From Thereva unica (Eukaryota; Arthropoda; Insecta; Diptera; Therevidae): a stretch of 64,000 nt of DNA. The stretch lies in NCBI GenBank assembly GCA_949987705.1, contig OX465281.1, forward strand, positions 178,760,516 to 178,824,515. The letters are read 5' to 3'. A program made the translations under genes and the position numbers. The notes below the pieces were generated by a model. It was not told the DNA's origin and ran no database searches. It worked only from the letters and a program-made list of their open reading frames with translations. This document shows positions 41,399 through 52,396 of the stretch, piece after piece (positions within the stretch are counted from its first letter, which is position 1; every line of letters starts with the position of its first letter).

Positions 41399-41525
41399 AA
41401 GGTGACCATACGTCCCGGATTGGCCGGGACAGTCCCGGATTTCCACCTTGAGTTCCGGATTAGCAGTATTTGTCCCGGATTCAGGTTTTTTGTCCCGGAT
41501 TGTCCCGAATTTTTGAAAATGTTCT
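41399..41525. mobile_element. One end of a DNA element rich in TCCCGG repeats
   Basis: AAGGTGACCATACGTCCCGGATTGG.. followed by five further CCGGATT/CCCGGATT words within 110 bp. GGTGACCATACGTCCCGG-type ends occur in widespread DNA transposons. I could not find the inverted partner in the window, so this is an orphan end or a truncated element. Confidence 0.5.
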
Positions 41526-41581
41526 TATTTTCAATATTTATTTTAAATATATTTCAACTAGATTTATTTTAGCCGGTTATA

Positions 41582-42500
41582 GCCTTATGACACTGGCTTC
41601 ATCGAAGGCTGAAAATACTGCCTTTGCTAGGCTGAAAACTGAAAGAAAAAATTCAAAGGAGATTTTCCCATATGTAAGAGTGAGAGGAATATACTTAAAC
41701 TTTGATCGGCTGAATTTTAAGTGTTATAAAAAGTCTAGAAAACTGTTATAAAAAGCATAGGAAAAGAATGAAATTCATGTTCTTTTTCCTATGCTTTTTA
41801 TAACAGTTTGCTACATCTCTAGACTTTTTATAACAGTGAGTGAGAATCAAAATAAATTGAAGTAATAAATTGAAATATGTAATTATAATTGAAGTGGCAG
41901 CAAATATAATTGAAGTGAGAATAAATAATATTTTATTGAAGGGTAAATTTTTAGAATTAGGGCTCCGGAGTAAAATCGCTCCAAACAATTTTTGATGTGT
42001 TTAGTATGATTTTTAATTGCCCCAAAGTAATTTCAAATCGTGGGAGACATATTTTTGTTGTTACAACGGGCGGGTGCGCGTTGTGAATTGGGGGAGTCTA
42101 AAAAAAAATATTTTTTTTTTATTTTTTTTATAAATAGTTGTTGAAGTATTTTTGAAAATATTTGAAGCTATTGTTTTACTCTGGAGGACTCAGGTCAAAC
42201 AAGATTTTTTAATGAGGAAGTAGCAAATTGAAAGGAAGAGAACAAAGAATTTTAATTTGCCTGATGTTGACCATTTTTAATATTAAATACAATAAATTTA
42301 AATTAATTTAAACTTTAATCATAATAAATTTGAATATTTCCAACGGATTTCTTCTCCCCTTAACAACTATCTGTTATAATAATCAGATAATCGTTCTTAC
42401 TCTCACATGCTATCTCTGTCCCACAGTATAACAGATTTCGTCATTTTCAGCCTAGCCAAGGCAGCATTTTCAGCCTACGATAAAGCCAGTGTCATAAGGC
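41582..42500. mobile_element. Long-TIR MITE, 919 bp
   Basis: The terminal inverted repeats span about 57 bp (41582-41638 and 42444-42500) with four mismatches, starting GCCTTATGACACTGGCTT. TA (or TATA) is repeated just outside both ends, which suggests a Tc1/mariner-type duplication. No transposase is encoded; the interior holds a large palindrome. Confidence 0.85.
41721..41837. repeat. ~117-bp palindrome inside the MITE
   Basis: GTTATAAAAAGTCTAGAAAACTG and GTTATAAAAAGCATAGGAAAA run into their reverse complements, centred near 41777. The inner arms pair over about 28 bases almost without mismatch; the outer arms are interrupted by the longer TTTGCTACATC spacer on the right. Such a structure should cruciform or form a long RNA hairpin. 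Confidence 0.85.
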
Positions 42501-43000
42501 TATAAGGGGGTCAAATGTGCCTTAAGCCAAAAATTTTTTTTGCTTCGGCCATTCGAAAGGACTTGTTTTGAAACTTCTATACGAATTTTTTCAGATTTTT
42601 TTGAAAAGTATATTTTGCACTAGAGATAATTTAATGATTTTCAACATAATATTATCAAACAAAAAATCTGAAAAAATTCACACTTATTGTTCATCTCAAA
42701 ACAAGTATCCAGATATTTTTTTTTTGATTTTTTTGGCGCGAAATTCAAATGTAAAAAAATATTTGAAAAATTATTTTAGCATTATTTCTCAGTAGATTCA
42801 TGGTACTGTTCTGAAATTTTCAGGGATGATTACCTACGAGCAGCTGATAAACTTATATTTTTTCAGATTGTTTCGAGTGTTGGACGTTATCAGTATAAAA
42901 AAATCATATTTTTAAAATTTTGAATTTCCCGCTAAAAACTGAATAAAAACGTTATGAAAAATTGTATTTGGAAAAAATAATGCAATTACAACATGTAATA
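42501..43000. other. AT-rich stretch, probably 3' non-coding part of the DNA transposon
   Basis: No gene. An inverted repeat pairs ACTTGTTTTGA/GAATTTTTTCAGATTTTTT (42562-42605) with AAAAAATCTGAAAAAATTC/TCAAAACAAGT (42660-42706). It could be a transcription end structure or part of a terminal inverted repeat. Confidence 0.4.
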
Positions 43001-44590
43001 ACAATTAATAGATAAAATAGTAGATAATTGCAGCTACGTGTGCGCAACATCCAATTGTTCGTCTGCCATTCGGCAATCACAACAGTAGCGTTTGATACCG
43101 GTAGCTCCTAAAGAATTAGGTTCATAGTCAACGTAGCATCGATAAGTTTTAGCGTTGATGTGACGCGATTGTACATTTAATCTTACGATGGAATCAGAAC
43201 CTTTTACATAGAGTACTTTTATGTTGTTATCATCGTCAAGCAATTCCGCCAAATAAGATATTGATTGTGTGTATTGATGAAAATAATTTAAACTCCTTTT
43301 CAGTCATTTCTGGAAAATCCAACAGATCAGAAGACAAAATTTGTTGAAAACAACTTTTTTTCGGTTCCATCCTTTTTCTTCGACCTCGACGGATAACGTG
43401 TTTTCCACGGCAGTATCAGATTCTAGTTGATGAAGAATTTCTTCTTGATTTTCAACATCGGACTCTAATATTTTACCGAACTTGTTATTCAGAAAATTCG
43501 CAATTCGACAATACGAATTGAGTTTCGGCAACAGCTTGTTGTCCAATTGCTGATGAAGCGGTTTGAATTTTCGACCCAAAATCCCGTGAACAGCTTCAAC
43601 AACCCAACGAAGTTTTGTAACTTTTCGTGATGAGTTAGACTCTTTTGTTGTTAATTGATTACGTTTGCCTGTGAAAATAAATATTCTATTATAGAAAAAA
43701 AGTATTATATTACACGCTGGAGTAAAAAATTCTGCATGTACGAATTTTCATTTTAAAGTTGTCAATTGGTTTCAGCCAAGTCTTGTCAATTCAGTAAATC
43801 GAGTCCAATCTGTTCTGTCGAGTTGAAACATTTATCTATAAAAAAACACATTTTTACTAAAATGTTAAAATGTTTATAACTAAATAATATAATATTATTC
43901 ACTAATGAGATAACTATACAACTACATGTTTGTATCGTTTCTCACCTTTCATTGCAGGCATAAGAACTTTGAACTTCTGTTTTTCCAATTCTGTCTTCAC
44001 GTCCCTGAAACCACGATCCACAATGAAAATGTCACCTTCTTGCAAGATGCTTGGTAAACCTTGAGGATCCTGCATAATCAGTCGAAGAATCTCAGCATCA
44101 TTTAATGTGGCTTCAAACGGTCCCAACGTTTCGAGGATGTAACCTTTTGTAGGGCAAATAGTGAACGGTTTGCAGAGGGGTTTCTTTTTTGTCCTGAGTA
44201 CGACTTTCGCTGATACTCATTATTTGTACTTTTCTGATGAGTAACATACGTTCCATCAAGAATAATTGCGAGTTTTTCATCGGCGTTCAACATTTTCTTT
44301 GCGAAAAAAGAAGTTTCATTTTGAAAAATATCTTCTCTTGTTTTGGCTCGAAATCCGAAGTTGTTCGGAAGGACGTCTTTTTCCAATGATCGGATGACGG
44401 AAACGCAGTATTCCGAAACTTTTTGTTCGTTCTGCAAACCCAAAATCGCAGAAATCATACTGTTAAAATTTCCTGATCGCAACCTAAATAAAAATTTCAC
44501 AAGAGCTTGAGTAACGTTGCGTGATTGCGAGTTTCTCATCGAAGTTAACATTTCCGGGAGTTTCAATACGTTTTCCCAAATGAAACCTAA
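43000..44590 (-). pseudogene. DDE transposase (PIF/Harbinger-like, ISL2EU type), C-terminal exons
   Basis: Cut-and-paste transposase, read on the minus strand. Exon at 44590-43950: TSMRNSQSRNVTQALVKFLF, LEKDVLPNNFGFRAKTREDI, first catalytic Asp in AIILDGTYVTHQKSTNNE, then (after a frameshift near 44130) second Asp in DIFIVDRGFRDV. A GT donor follows AMK near 43945. The next clear exon starts after a CAG acceptor near 43673: SRKVTKLRWVVEAVHGILGR with the catalytic Glu, then LNSYCRIANFLNNKFGK. Frameshifts near 43310 and 43255 lead to LLDDDNNIKVLYVKGSDSIV and a C-terminal CxC..CCAH finger near 43030-43060, as in ISL2EU-type proteins. Gypsy-3 begins 9 bases before the first exon's acceptor-like TTTTTAG. 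Confidence 0.7.
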
Positions 44591-44598
44591 AAACATAT

Positions 44599-45110
44599 TG
44601 TTACGTTTTTACGGCTTAACGGATTCGTAGGATTAATTAAGGAATACACTTTTTAATTATCCACACAAAATTTATGTATTACAAACCAAAACACAATTTA
44701 ATAACAAGCACAATTCTTACAGTTCACTATAATCACTTTCAGTTTAATAACTCGCATTATTCTATCTATCGCTGTATAGTTCACTTTTAAATCACCACTT
44801 TTCGCTGCTCTCACTTTAGAACACTTTTATCGCCTTTCAAATCAAAACTGACTTACTGCAGCCTGCAAGTCGCTTTTATATCCCAACTCCACCTTTATCT
44901 AACTTCTGGAACCTTCGTCTCTTTTCTAGTGCCTAGTGGTATGTTCGTTTCTTTTCGTCCAGAAGCTTGAAGTTGTCTTCACTTATCGCTCGTTCCAATT
45001 TTAGTTTAGCACATAAACCCAATTTTAGTTTAGTACAGAGATTAATCAGAGTTGTTATCGACAATTGTTGATTATGCTTTTAACAAACAGATGGCGCATA
45101 AATCATCACA
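44599..45110 (-). repeat. 3' LTR of Gypsy-3, 512 bp
   Basis: On the minus strand it starts TGTGATGATTTATGCGCC right after the purine tract AAGAAGGGGGCAA (45111-45123) and ends CGTAACA. A TATAAAAG box lies at 44873-44880. Compared with the solo LTR at 35578 it has several small indels and a short duplication of CCAATTTTAGTTTAG (about 44995 and 45018). Confidence 0.92.
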
Positions 45111-45121
45111 TTGCCCCCTTC

Positions 45122-46753
45122 TTAGGACTGTTCGTCCCGAACATTTGTCCATCCTGGATCCGGCTGATGATATGGGCACAGCCCGTCTATGTGCACAATC
45201 TTCTTCTTGGCTTTGGGTCCTTGTTGAATCCTGTAGACAACATCGTTGATCCGTGTTAGGATTTTATAGGGCCCCTCCCACTGGCGCTGAAGTTTCGGAG
45301 ACCTGCCTTTTCGTCGTCGAGGGTTGAATAGCCAAACGAGGTCACCTTCCCGGTATCCGCTACAGTTTGCTCGGAAGTCATACCTAGTTTTCATTCTGTC
45401 ACTGGCTATCTTAAGATTCTTCCTTGCAAGCTGATGGATATCTGCGACTCGATCACGAAGCTCACCTGTATAACCGCCAGTAGACTCGTTGCTTTCAACA
45501 GGTGTCCCAAATTTCAAGTCGCTTGGCAGCCGGATTTGTCTTCCACAAATCACACTACAAGGGGTTTGTCCTGTGGAATTATGAACCGCTGTCCGAAATG
45601 CCATTAGAAATATAGGGATGTAACTGTTCCAGTCACGCTGGTGCTCACTAACAACTTTCCTTAGGTGCTCTAACATTGTCCTGTTGAATCGTTCTACCAT
45701 TCCATCGGACTGGGGATGAAGGGGCGTCGTCCTGGTCTTCTTCACCCCGAGAATCTTACATACTTCTTGAAAAACTTGAGATTCAAAGTTTCTCCCTTGG
45801 TCAGAGTGAAGATCATGAGGAACACCAAATCTGCAGATCCAATTGTTCATCAATTCCTCTGCAACAGTGATTGCTTCCTGATTTGGAAAGGCATATGCTT
45901 CGGACCACTTACTGAAGTAGTCCATGACCACCAAAATGTAACGATTTCCTCGTTTTGACACCGGAAAAGGTCCCGCCACATCAATTGCGATTCTTTCAAA
46001 AGGGGCTCCCACGTTGTATTGCTGCATTTCTCCTTTTGTTCTTACTCGAGGGCCCTTGCTGCTGGCACAAGTTGTGCATTTACGGCACCAGTCTGCAACA
46101 TCGTCTCGCATGTGAAGCCAATAGAATCTATCTCTTATTTTTGCCAAAGTTTTATTGTCTCCCAGATGTTCTCCTGATGCGCCATTATGACACTCCTCGA
46201 GAATATCTCTTATTCTAACGCGGGGGGCTAATACCTGCATTCGATGAGAGCTACCGTCAGCGGTTTCCCATTTGCGCTTTAATACTCCTCGCTCAATGTA
46301 CAAGGAATCCCATTGGGCCCAATAGCTCTTCAGGGTCTCGCTCCTCTCTGCAATGTCCTTCCATTCAGGCTTTTCCTCGTATTCCTTCCATGTCAGAATT
46401 GAAGGAATATCCGGGTCGTCGCGTTGGGCGTCTCGGAGTCCCTGGTCATTCCATCCTGTCGTTGGCTCGACTGTCGTCCTTTGACACTTTTCCTCGATAC
46501 GTCCACAATGTTTGCAGTCTGGTACGCATGGTCGCCGGGAGAGTGCATCTGCATTTCCATGGTTCCTTCCATTTCTGTGGCCTATATTGAAGTAGGACTG
46601 AAGTCTCTCGATCCATCTTGCCACTTGTCCTTCAGGATTTTTGAATTGCATCAGCCATTTTAATGCTGCATGATCCGTTCGAAGGATGAAGTTTTGCCCA
46701 TAGAGATACTTGTGGAAGTGTTTAGTTGAGTCCACGTTCCCTTCTTGTGACAC
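45122..46753 (-). CDS. pol: RNase H end and complete integrase of Gypsy-3
   Basis: A 543-codon open stretch of the polyprotein. It opens with the end of RNase H (FILRTDHAALKWLMQFKNPE; NHGNADALSRRP, then CKHC). The integrase has its zinc region (HLGDNKTLAKIRDRFYW, CRKCTTCASSKGPR) and a full DDE triad: IAIDVAGPFP, HSDQGRNFES, SDGMVERFNRTM. The C-terminal domain runs through LVWLFNPRRRKGRSPKLQRQ and ILTRINDVVYRIQQG to the stop just before the purine tract. All catalytic residues are present, so this is the one intact part of an otherwise broken element. The first Met is internal; the true frame continues upstream with a shift near 46750. Confidence 0.88.
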   Translation of the reverse strand: MSQEGNVDSTKHFHKYLYGQNFILRTDHAALKWLMQFKNPEGQVARWIERLQSYFNIGHRNGRNHGNADALSRRPCVPDCKHCGRIEEKCQRTTVEPTTGWNDQGLRDAQRDDPDIPSILTWKEYEEKPEWKDIAERSETLKSYWAQWDSLYIERGVLKRKWETADGSSHRMQVLAPRVRIRDILEECHNGASGEHLGDNKTLAKIRDRFYWLHMRDDVADWCRKCTTCASSKGPRVRTKGEMQQYNVGAPFERIAIDVAGPFPVSKRGNRYILVVMDYFSKWSEAYAFPNQEAITVAEELMNNWICRFGVPHDLHSDQGRNFESQVFQEVCKILGVKKTRTTPLHPQSDGMVERFNRTMLEHLRKVVSEHQRDWNSYIPIFLMAFRTAVHNSTGQTPCSVICGRQIRLPSDLKFGTPVESNESTGGYTGELRDRVADIHQLARKNLKIASDRMKTRYDFRANCSGYREGDLVWLFNPRRRKGRSPKLQRQWEGPYKILTRINDVVYRIQQGPKAKKKIVHIDGLCPYHQPDPGWTNVRDEQS

Positions 46754-47378
46754 AGTAATTCCGCTCCGATTTTGACTGCGCTCTACTGTAGTAAGCTATG
46801 ACCTTTTCCTGTCCTTCGAAGTTTTGTGATAGCACTGCACCAATCCCGACATTACTCGCGTCTGTGTCCAATATGAATCTTTCGCCTGGCTTCGGGTACT
46901 TGAGTATTGGTGCTTGGCAAAGTGCTCGTTTTAGTGTGTTGAAACTTTCCTCACACTTTTCTGTCCAGATAAATGGTTTTCCTATTTCTGTCAGTTTATG
47001 TAATTCCTTAGCTATGTCGGCAAAATTTGTGACAAAATGTCTATAATAGGTGGCAAGTCCTAAAAAGCTTCGAAGTTCATGTTTATCCTTCGGTGTGGGC
47101 CAATTCTTAACCGCTGTTATTTTCTCAGGATCTGTTTGAACTCCATTGGATGAAACCACATGTCCGAGATAGTTAACTTGGTCTCTGAACAGTACGCACT
47201 TTTTAGGACTGAGTTTCAGTTGGGCTGTTCTCAACTTTTGGAAAACCTCTCGTAGATTGCCCAGATGTTCCTCGAAACTTTTTCCAACGACGATGATATC
47301 GTCCAAATAAACCAGACAAGTCTTCCATGTCAGTCCTCGTAAGACGCATTCCATCAGTCGTTCGAAAGTAGCTGGAGC
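46740..47378 (-). pseudogene. pol: Gypsy-3 RT active site, thumb and RNase H start
   Basis: Frame 46722-47354: MECVLRGLTWKTCLVYLDDI (active-site box YLDD near 47305), LKLSPKKCVLFRDQVNYLGH, SFLGLATYYRHFVTNFADIA, then FILDTDASNVGIGAVLSQNF and YYSRAQSKSERNYC of RNase H. It ends with a frame change near 46750. Upstream it is cut at 47378 by a truncated non-LTR copy, beyond which RT continues at 48358. Confidence 0.85.
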
Positions 47379-48357
47379 ATTATTTATTTATTTATTTGCC
47401 AAAAAAAGGCTCGCTTAAACTAATTTACATATGGTACTTAACATAACATATGGTACTTAAAGTAAGCACTGGCAGAAATAATGATAAGTTATACTAATTG
47501 ATTTGTGCTGTTAGTAAGGATCTAAGTTTTTTTTTGTAAGAATGTTTGTTTATGGAGGGAGAGAAACATGATCCATAGGAATTAAAAACCATACAGCATC
47601 TGTTGACAGGCTCGTTCCTAACATACTCCGTACGATGCGGATATTCCTTAAGCAGTTTTGTATGTCTTGTTTGTCGAACATCGTCATTAAATTTGATCAT
47701 ATCCGACAGACACTGCACTTTAATATTGCCATTTAGAACGTCAAGGGTGAGGCATGACGTGAGCAGCTTTCTCCTGCATGACAGAGGCATGAGTTCTAGA
47801 ACCTTTAACCTCTCCGTGTAGGGTGGAAGGTTATGATAATCATGCGGATCATGTAGATGCCTCAGCGCAAATAGAAGGAATTTCCTTTGAATTGATTCAA
47901 TCCTGTTGCTGTGAACTTGGAATATAGGGTCCCAAATAGTGCAAGCGTATTCCAGGATTGGGCGGACTACAGAACAGAAAAGTGTCTTTGTGACCCATAC
48001 ATTGTCGAATTCTTTAGCCCTTCTCTTTATAAAGCTAAGAAGTTTATTGGCTCTGGCCGTGATATTATCATATTGCAGATTAAATTTAGTTTGTTGTCAA
48101 GCACAACACCTAAATCCACAATATGATCAACATGGTTCAAAATTTTGCCGTTGAGATGATAAGAGTGTAGCTGCGTGTCTTTTTTGCGTGAGAAGGTTAT
48201 TGCATGACATTTGCTGGTGTTTAGATGCAATTTATTAGCTGTGCACCAGTCATGTAATGCATCAAGTTTCGACTGGAAAAAGACTACGTCAATTTGGGAT
48301 TTAACGGCGCTATATATTTTCAGGTCGTCTGCATAAAAGAGATGTGGAATATCTATT
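47379..48357 (-). mobile_element. 5'-truncated Jockey-like non-LTR element in the Gypsy-3 RT
   Basis: On the minus strand it begins just before the RT box (IPHLFYADDLKIYSAV), continues LHLNTSKCHAITFSRKK, then a C-terminal part in other frames (EYACTIWDP, KFLLFALRHL; 47494-47790 with CCMVFNSYGSCF). It ends in a (TAAA)n/(AAAT)n tail at 47379-47395. The insertion point is inside the Gypsy FGLxNAPATF block. A frameshift near 48070 separates the two halves. Confidence 0.85.
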
Positions 48358-49366
48358 CCAAGCCCAAACGGTATAACTGTAAACTGCCACAGGCCGTTTC
48401 CTACGGAGAAGGCTGTCTTTTGTCGGTCCTCGGGGTGAATTTCGACTTGCCAGTAGCCGCTCTTAAGATCCAAGGTAGAAAACCATTGAGCTCCAGAGAG
48501 AGTATCCAGTGTGTCATCGATTCGAGGTAATGTGTAGCTGTCTTTTTAGTGATGTCATTTAACCGCCGATAATCCACGCAAAATCTTGTACTGCCATCTT
48601 TCTTTCTGACTAGAACCACAGGAGACATCCAAGGGCTTTTCGACTCCTCTAAGGCCTTGTCTTCTCATATCTTCAATCATAGTGGCTGCCTCTTCCCGCT
48701 TGGCTAGTGGTAGTCTTCTCGGCGGTTGTTTAATTTGCTGGGCATCTTTGGTATCGATCCTGTGTTGAACGATGTTCGTTTTCCCAAAGTCGTCATCTCT
48801 CATGGCGAAGATATCACTGAAATCCTCTACTAATTTTCTTGCCTGGAGATACTGTTTTTGTTCAAGACAACTAGTTGAGAGCACTGTGTTTACAAATTCC
48901 GTGGCCTTTGGCTTTGGTTTCGGAACCGTTTCCATGTTAGCGCACTCCACTAATGTAATCTGTTCTGCCGGTTCTCCTTTTCCCAAAACCCTATCCTTCT
49001 TCAATGGTATTTCTCGTTCGTTAGTATTTAGCACTCTCACAAATACCTCCTTTTTGTCGTCGATGCTCACCAGACATTTTCCAATAGCTATATTTTTGAT
49101 ATATTTTTGATTGGTTCCCTTTGCTCTGGTTCGATAAGGTAAAATCGGTAGCTCACGGGATCACCATCGACTATGGCTCGCACCAATTTCTCAGCACACG
49201 GAGGAAGCAGGGTATCTTCACGAACGACGACTTCCAGCTGCGAATAACAAGTGGATCCTGTAGCCATTGGAATATCCTTGTTGTCATATCTCAGTATTTC
49301 CTCTCCGATGTCCAGTAGAATTCTATGTGTTTTCATAAAGTCCAAACCGAGTTCTCTGCGCCACAA
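48358..49366 (-). pseudogene. pol: Gypsy-3 protease end, linker and RT fingers
   Basis: Readable on the minus strand: LGLDFMKTHRILLDIGEEIL (protease C-terminus, 49340), the linker, EDFSDIFAMRDDDFGKTNIV, QHRIDTKDAQQIKQPPRRLP, then [22 protein letters not shown] (48580-48620), [20 protein letters not shown] and GNGLWQFTVIPFGLG (48358-48470). Frame changes lie near 48640 and 48550. The copy is not translatable as one chain. Confidence 0.82.
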
Positions 49367-49445
49367 AACAGAGCTTTAAGTCGGTTGTGCTGAGGGTTAG
49401 CAACCCGCTCCCATAAAAAACACCATTGCTACGAATCAGCAAACA

Positions 49446-50356
49446 ATGCCTCGGAACCGGATGGACAACACGACGACGACCTTTGCTTTTCGAACAAGGA
49501 CACGAATCGGATCATGGAATGTGAGAACACTGCTGGCTGAGGGACGGCTAGATGAAGTCCTCAACGAGATGAATCGATATAAAATCAAGATCATGGGACT
49601 TAGCGAGACCAGATGGCCCGATGCGGGGGAACATATCTGCCCAAATGGCAGATCGAAACTGAAAGCCGTAGGAGTGGCGTTGGTGTAATACTCACCAAAG
49701 AAGCCAGGTCCAGCTTTATTAGCTGGTCACCAGTTTCTGAGAGGATTATTACCTTGCGCCTGCGTACCAGACTAAGAAGTACTACGATAGTCCAATGCTA
49801 TGCTCCAACTGAAGACGCTGAAGATGACATCAAAGACGAGTTCTACTTGCGGCTGAATGAGGTTTTTCGCTCTATTCCAAGGGGAGACATCATTGTATTA
49901 ATGGGTGACTTAAACGTACAGATCGGCCGTGACAACACCGGCCTTGAACAAACAATTGGAAATCAAGGTCTAAGCCAAGTTACCAATAACAATAGTGAGC
50001 TTTTCGTTGACTTCTGTAGCTCCCACCAACTCATGGTAGGTGGAACTTACTTTTGTCACAAGAAGATACACAAAGAGACCTGGGTATCGCCCGATGGTAG
50101 AACGAGAAATCAGATAGATCATGTGGCCGTCAGCCGCAGATGGAGAACTATCCTTGAGGATGTCAGGAGTTTCAGGGGAGCGGACACTGGAAGTGACCAC
50201 CATTTGGTAGTAGCAACTATTCGCCTTAAAATCGTCGCAATCAGAAACGTACAACGCGATGCTATAAACCGTAGACGGTTCAACGTAGACCTTCTGCGGG
50301 AGAGCGGTAAAAAGCGGGAATTTGCTGGAAACCTACAACCAGCACAACGTTTCTGA
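49446..50356 (+). pseudogene. APE-type endonuclease of the RTE-like element
   Basis: The apurinic-like endonuclease nicks target DNA for target-primed reverse transcription. 49446-49688 has IGSWNVRTLLAEGRLDEVL and IKIMGLSETRWPDAGE (catalytic Asn and Glu). A frameshift near 49670 leads to 49613-50356, with YAPTEDAEDDIKDEFY, GDIIVLMGDLNVQIGRD, NQIDHVAVSRRWR and TGSDHHLVVATIR (catalytic Asp/His pair). Another shift at about 50325 joins it to RT. Apart from the two shifts all active-site residues are retained. Confidence 0.85.
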
Positions 50357-52385
50357 CGACACAAATATTGAAGAGCTGTGGAGTAGGACAAAGGGCGCAA
50401 TATTGACGGCTGCGGAATCGAGCATCGGTTATGTCCCAAGAAACCAGCAACACTGGATCTCGAACACAACCTGGCAAAAAATAGAACGCAGGAGAGCCCT
50501 AAAAAATAACGTAAACTCTACAAGCGACCCCGAAAGACGTTACCAACTGGAACGGGAATACTCCCAATTACACCGGGAGGTAAAGAGAAGTGTCCGGCGT
50601 GATAAAAAGCAGCAGATAAATGAGCTCGCAGAAAAAGCGGAAAACGCGGCAAACACAGGCAACAGTAAGGTGCTGTACCAAATTACTAAACAGCTCACGG
50701 GAAAGCACTCTACTAAAAAGCATGCCGTTAAGAGTGCGGATGGAAAGCTGCTGTGCAGCGACGAGGAGCAGCTCCAAAGAGGGAGAGATTACTTCTTCGC
50801 CGCCCTGAATGGTTCATTTACACAGGAACCTCAGGAAACCAGCAACAATGCACAGCCTATAAGAATCACCACCCGAGCCCCATCCAAGACGGAAATAGTA
50901 ACCGCAATTCATGCGATGGCCAATGGTAAAGCAGCTGGGAAAGATGGCATCCCGCCAGAATTGTTGAAAGCCGATTCAAGCCTCACAGATGCGCTTCAGC
51001 CAATCCTGGAAATAGCATGGAACACCTGTACCTTTCCGGAGGATTGGAGGGAAGGTATCATAGTCAAAATACCAAAAAAGGGGGACCTAACAATATGCGA
51101 CAACTGGAGAGGCATCTGTTTACTATCTACAGTGGGCAAAATTTTGTCCCATATATTACTAACTAGGATAAGTGAGGCAGTAGACCGAACGCTTAGGAGG
51201 CAGCAGGCCGGATTCAGGAAGGGCCGCTCATGTATTGATGGTATCAACACCTTACGAATAATAGTGGAGCAGTCTACTGAATTCCGATCCCCCCTTTACC
51301 TTGCTTTCGTAGATTATGAGAAAGCGTTCGACTCGGTCAATAGGAGCTTTATATGGCAGGCACTACGGCGACGGGGACTGCCTGATAAAATAATAGAATT
51401 GATAAAAGCCCTATATAACAATTCCAAATGCAGAGTTCTCCATATTGGAAAATTATCCGACAGCTTCGAGGTGAGCTCAGGAGTACGACAAGGATGCCTA
51501 CTCTCGCCTTTACTATTTCTTATAGTAATAAATGACATCCTTGTCGGCGCTCGAGATAGTAGAACAGGCAGCATACAATGGGGTTTGTTAGACCGCCTTA
51601 AGGATCTCGACTACGCAGATGATATCTGTTTGCTGGCCCACAGACACCAGGACCTCAAAAACATGATTAACAATTTGGCAACAGAAAGTAGTCCAGCAGG
51701 CTTAAGGCTAAATCCAACTAAAACTAAAGAAATGCGGATAAATGCAAACACCATTGAACGGACTGCGCTGAATAACCGTGACGTGGAACTGGTAAATAAA
51801 TTCTGCTACCTCGGTAGTATTATTACCGAAAATGGCGGTGCAGAAGAAGATGTCAGTTCCAGAATAAATAAAGCACGAGGCGCATATGCATGCCTGTTCC
51901 GCATATGGAGATCAACGGAGATCTCAACTAACACCAAATTGCGGCTGTTCAACTCCAACGTGAAGGCAGTACTTTTGTACGGTTGCGAAACATGGAAAGT
52001 CACCCAATTCATCACAGGGCGCCTACAAGTCTTCGTCAACAGATGCCTACGTCGTATCCTAAAAATCCGCTGGCAGGATAGAATTTCAAACGAAGAACTA
52101 TGGCGCCGTGCCGGCCAAGAAAGGATAGACGACCACATCAGACGAAGGAAATGGAATTGGGTTGGCCACACCTTGCGACGCGAAAACGAAAATCTAGCCA
52201 AACAGGCCCTCGACTGGAATCCGCAAGGATCCCGTCGAGTCGGAAGACCTAGGACAACATGGAGGAGAACCCTACTAGCAGAAGCCGCAACAACTGGGAG
52301 ATCCTGGTCGGAGCTGAGAGCTGTCGCGCAAAACAGAGTCCGCTGGAGGGCAACTGTTTCCGCCCTATGTCCCATGAGGGATTAA
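50322..52385 (+). CDS. Reverse transcriptase of the RTE-like element
   Basis: A 687-codon open frame, uninterrupted. RT blocks in order: IHAMANGKAAGKDGIPPELL (about residue 195), IIVKIPKKGDLTICDNWRGI, QQAGFRKGRSCIDGINTLRI, LAFVDYEKAFDSVNRSFIW, SSGVRQGCLLSPLLFLIVIN and the active site LDYADDICLLAHR near 51609. The C-terminal region has LLYGCETWKV and RRKWNWVGHTLRREN, then WNPQGSRRVGRPRTTWRRTL, a signature ending in RTE-related lineages. The N-terminal ~90 residues link to the endonuclease after a frameshift. The RT is intact, so inactivation may rest on the endonuclease shifts alone. Confidence 0.88.
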   Translation: MLETYNQHNVSDDTNIEELWSRTKGAILTAAESSIGYVPRNQQHWISNTTWQKIERRRALKNNVNSTSDPERRYQLEREYSQLHREVKRSVRRDKKQQINELAEKAENAANTGNSKVLYQITKQLTGKHSTKKHAVKSADGKLLCSDEEQLQRGRDYFFAALNGSFTQEPQETSNNAQPIRITTRAPSKTEIVTAIHAMANGKAAGKDGIPPELLKADSSLTDALQPILEIAWNTCTFPEDWREGIIVKIPKKGDLTICDNWRGICLLSTVGKILSHILLTRISEAVDRTLRRQQAGFRKGRSCIDGINTLRIIVEQSTEFRSPLYLAFVDYEKAFDSVNRSFIWQALRRRGLPDKIIELIKALYNNSKCRVLHIGKLSDSFEVSSGVRQGCLLSPLLFLIVINDILVGARDSRTGSIQWGLLDRLKDLDYADDICLLAHRHQDLKNMINNLATESSPAGLRLNPTKTKEMRINANTIERTALNNRDVELVNKFCYLGSIITENGGAEEDVSSRINKARGAYACLFRIWRSTEISTNTKLRLFNSNVKAVLLYGCETWKVTQFITGRLQVFVNRCLRRILKIRWQDRISNEELWRRAGQERIDDHIRRRKWNWVGHTLRRENENLAKQALDWNPQGSRRVGRPRTTWRRTLLAEAATTGRSWSELRAVAQNRVRWRATVSALCPMRD

Positions 52386-52396
52386 AGGAGCACAAT

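Larger units (their letters stand above)
49367..52396 (+). mobile_element. RTE-like non-LTR retrotransposon inserted in Gypsy-3
   Basis: An endonuclease plus RT element on the plus strand, opposite to its host. It ends with a short (ATG/TGA)n tail right after the ORF stop (ACAATGATGATGATGA, 52392-52407), typical of RTE elements that lack long 3' UTR and poly(A). The 5' part (about 49370-49445) is a short leader. It sits between Gypsy protease parts with loss of some 30 codons of target, so no target duplication is visible. Confidence 0.82.
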
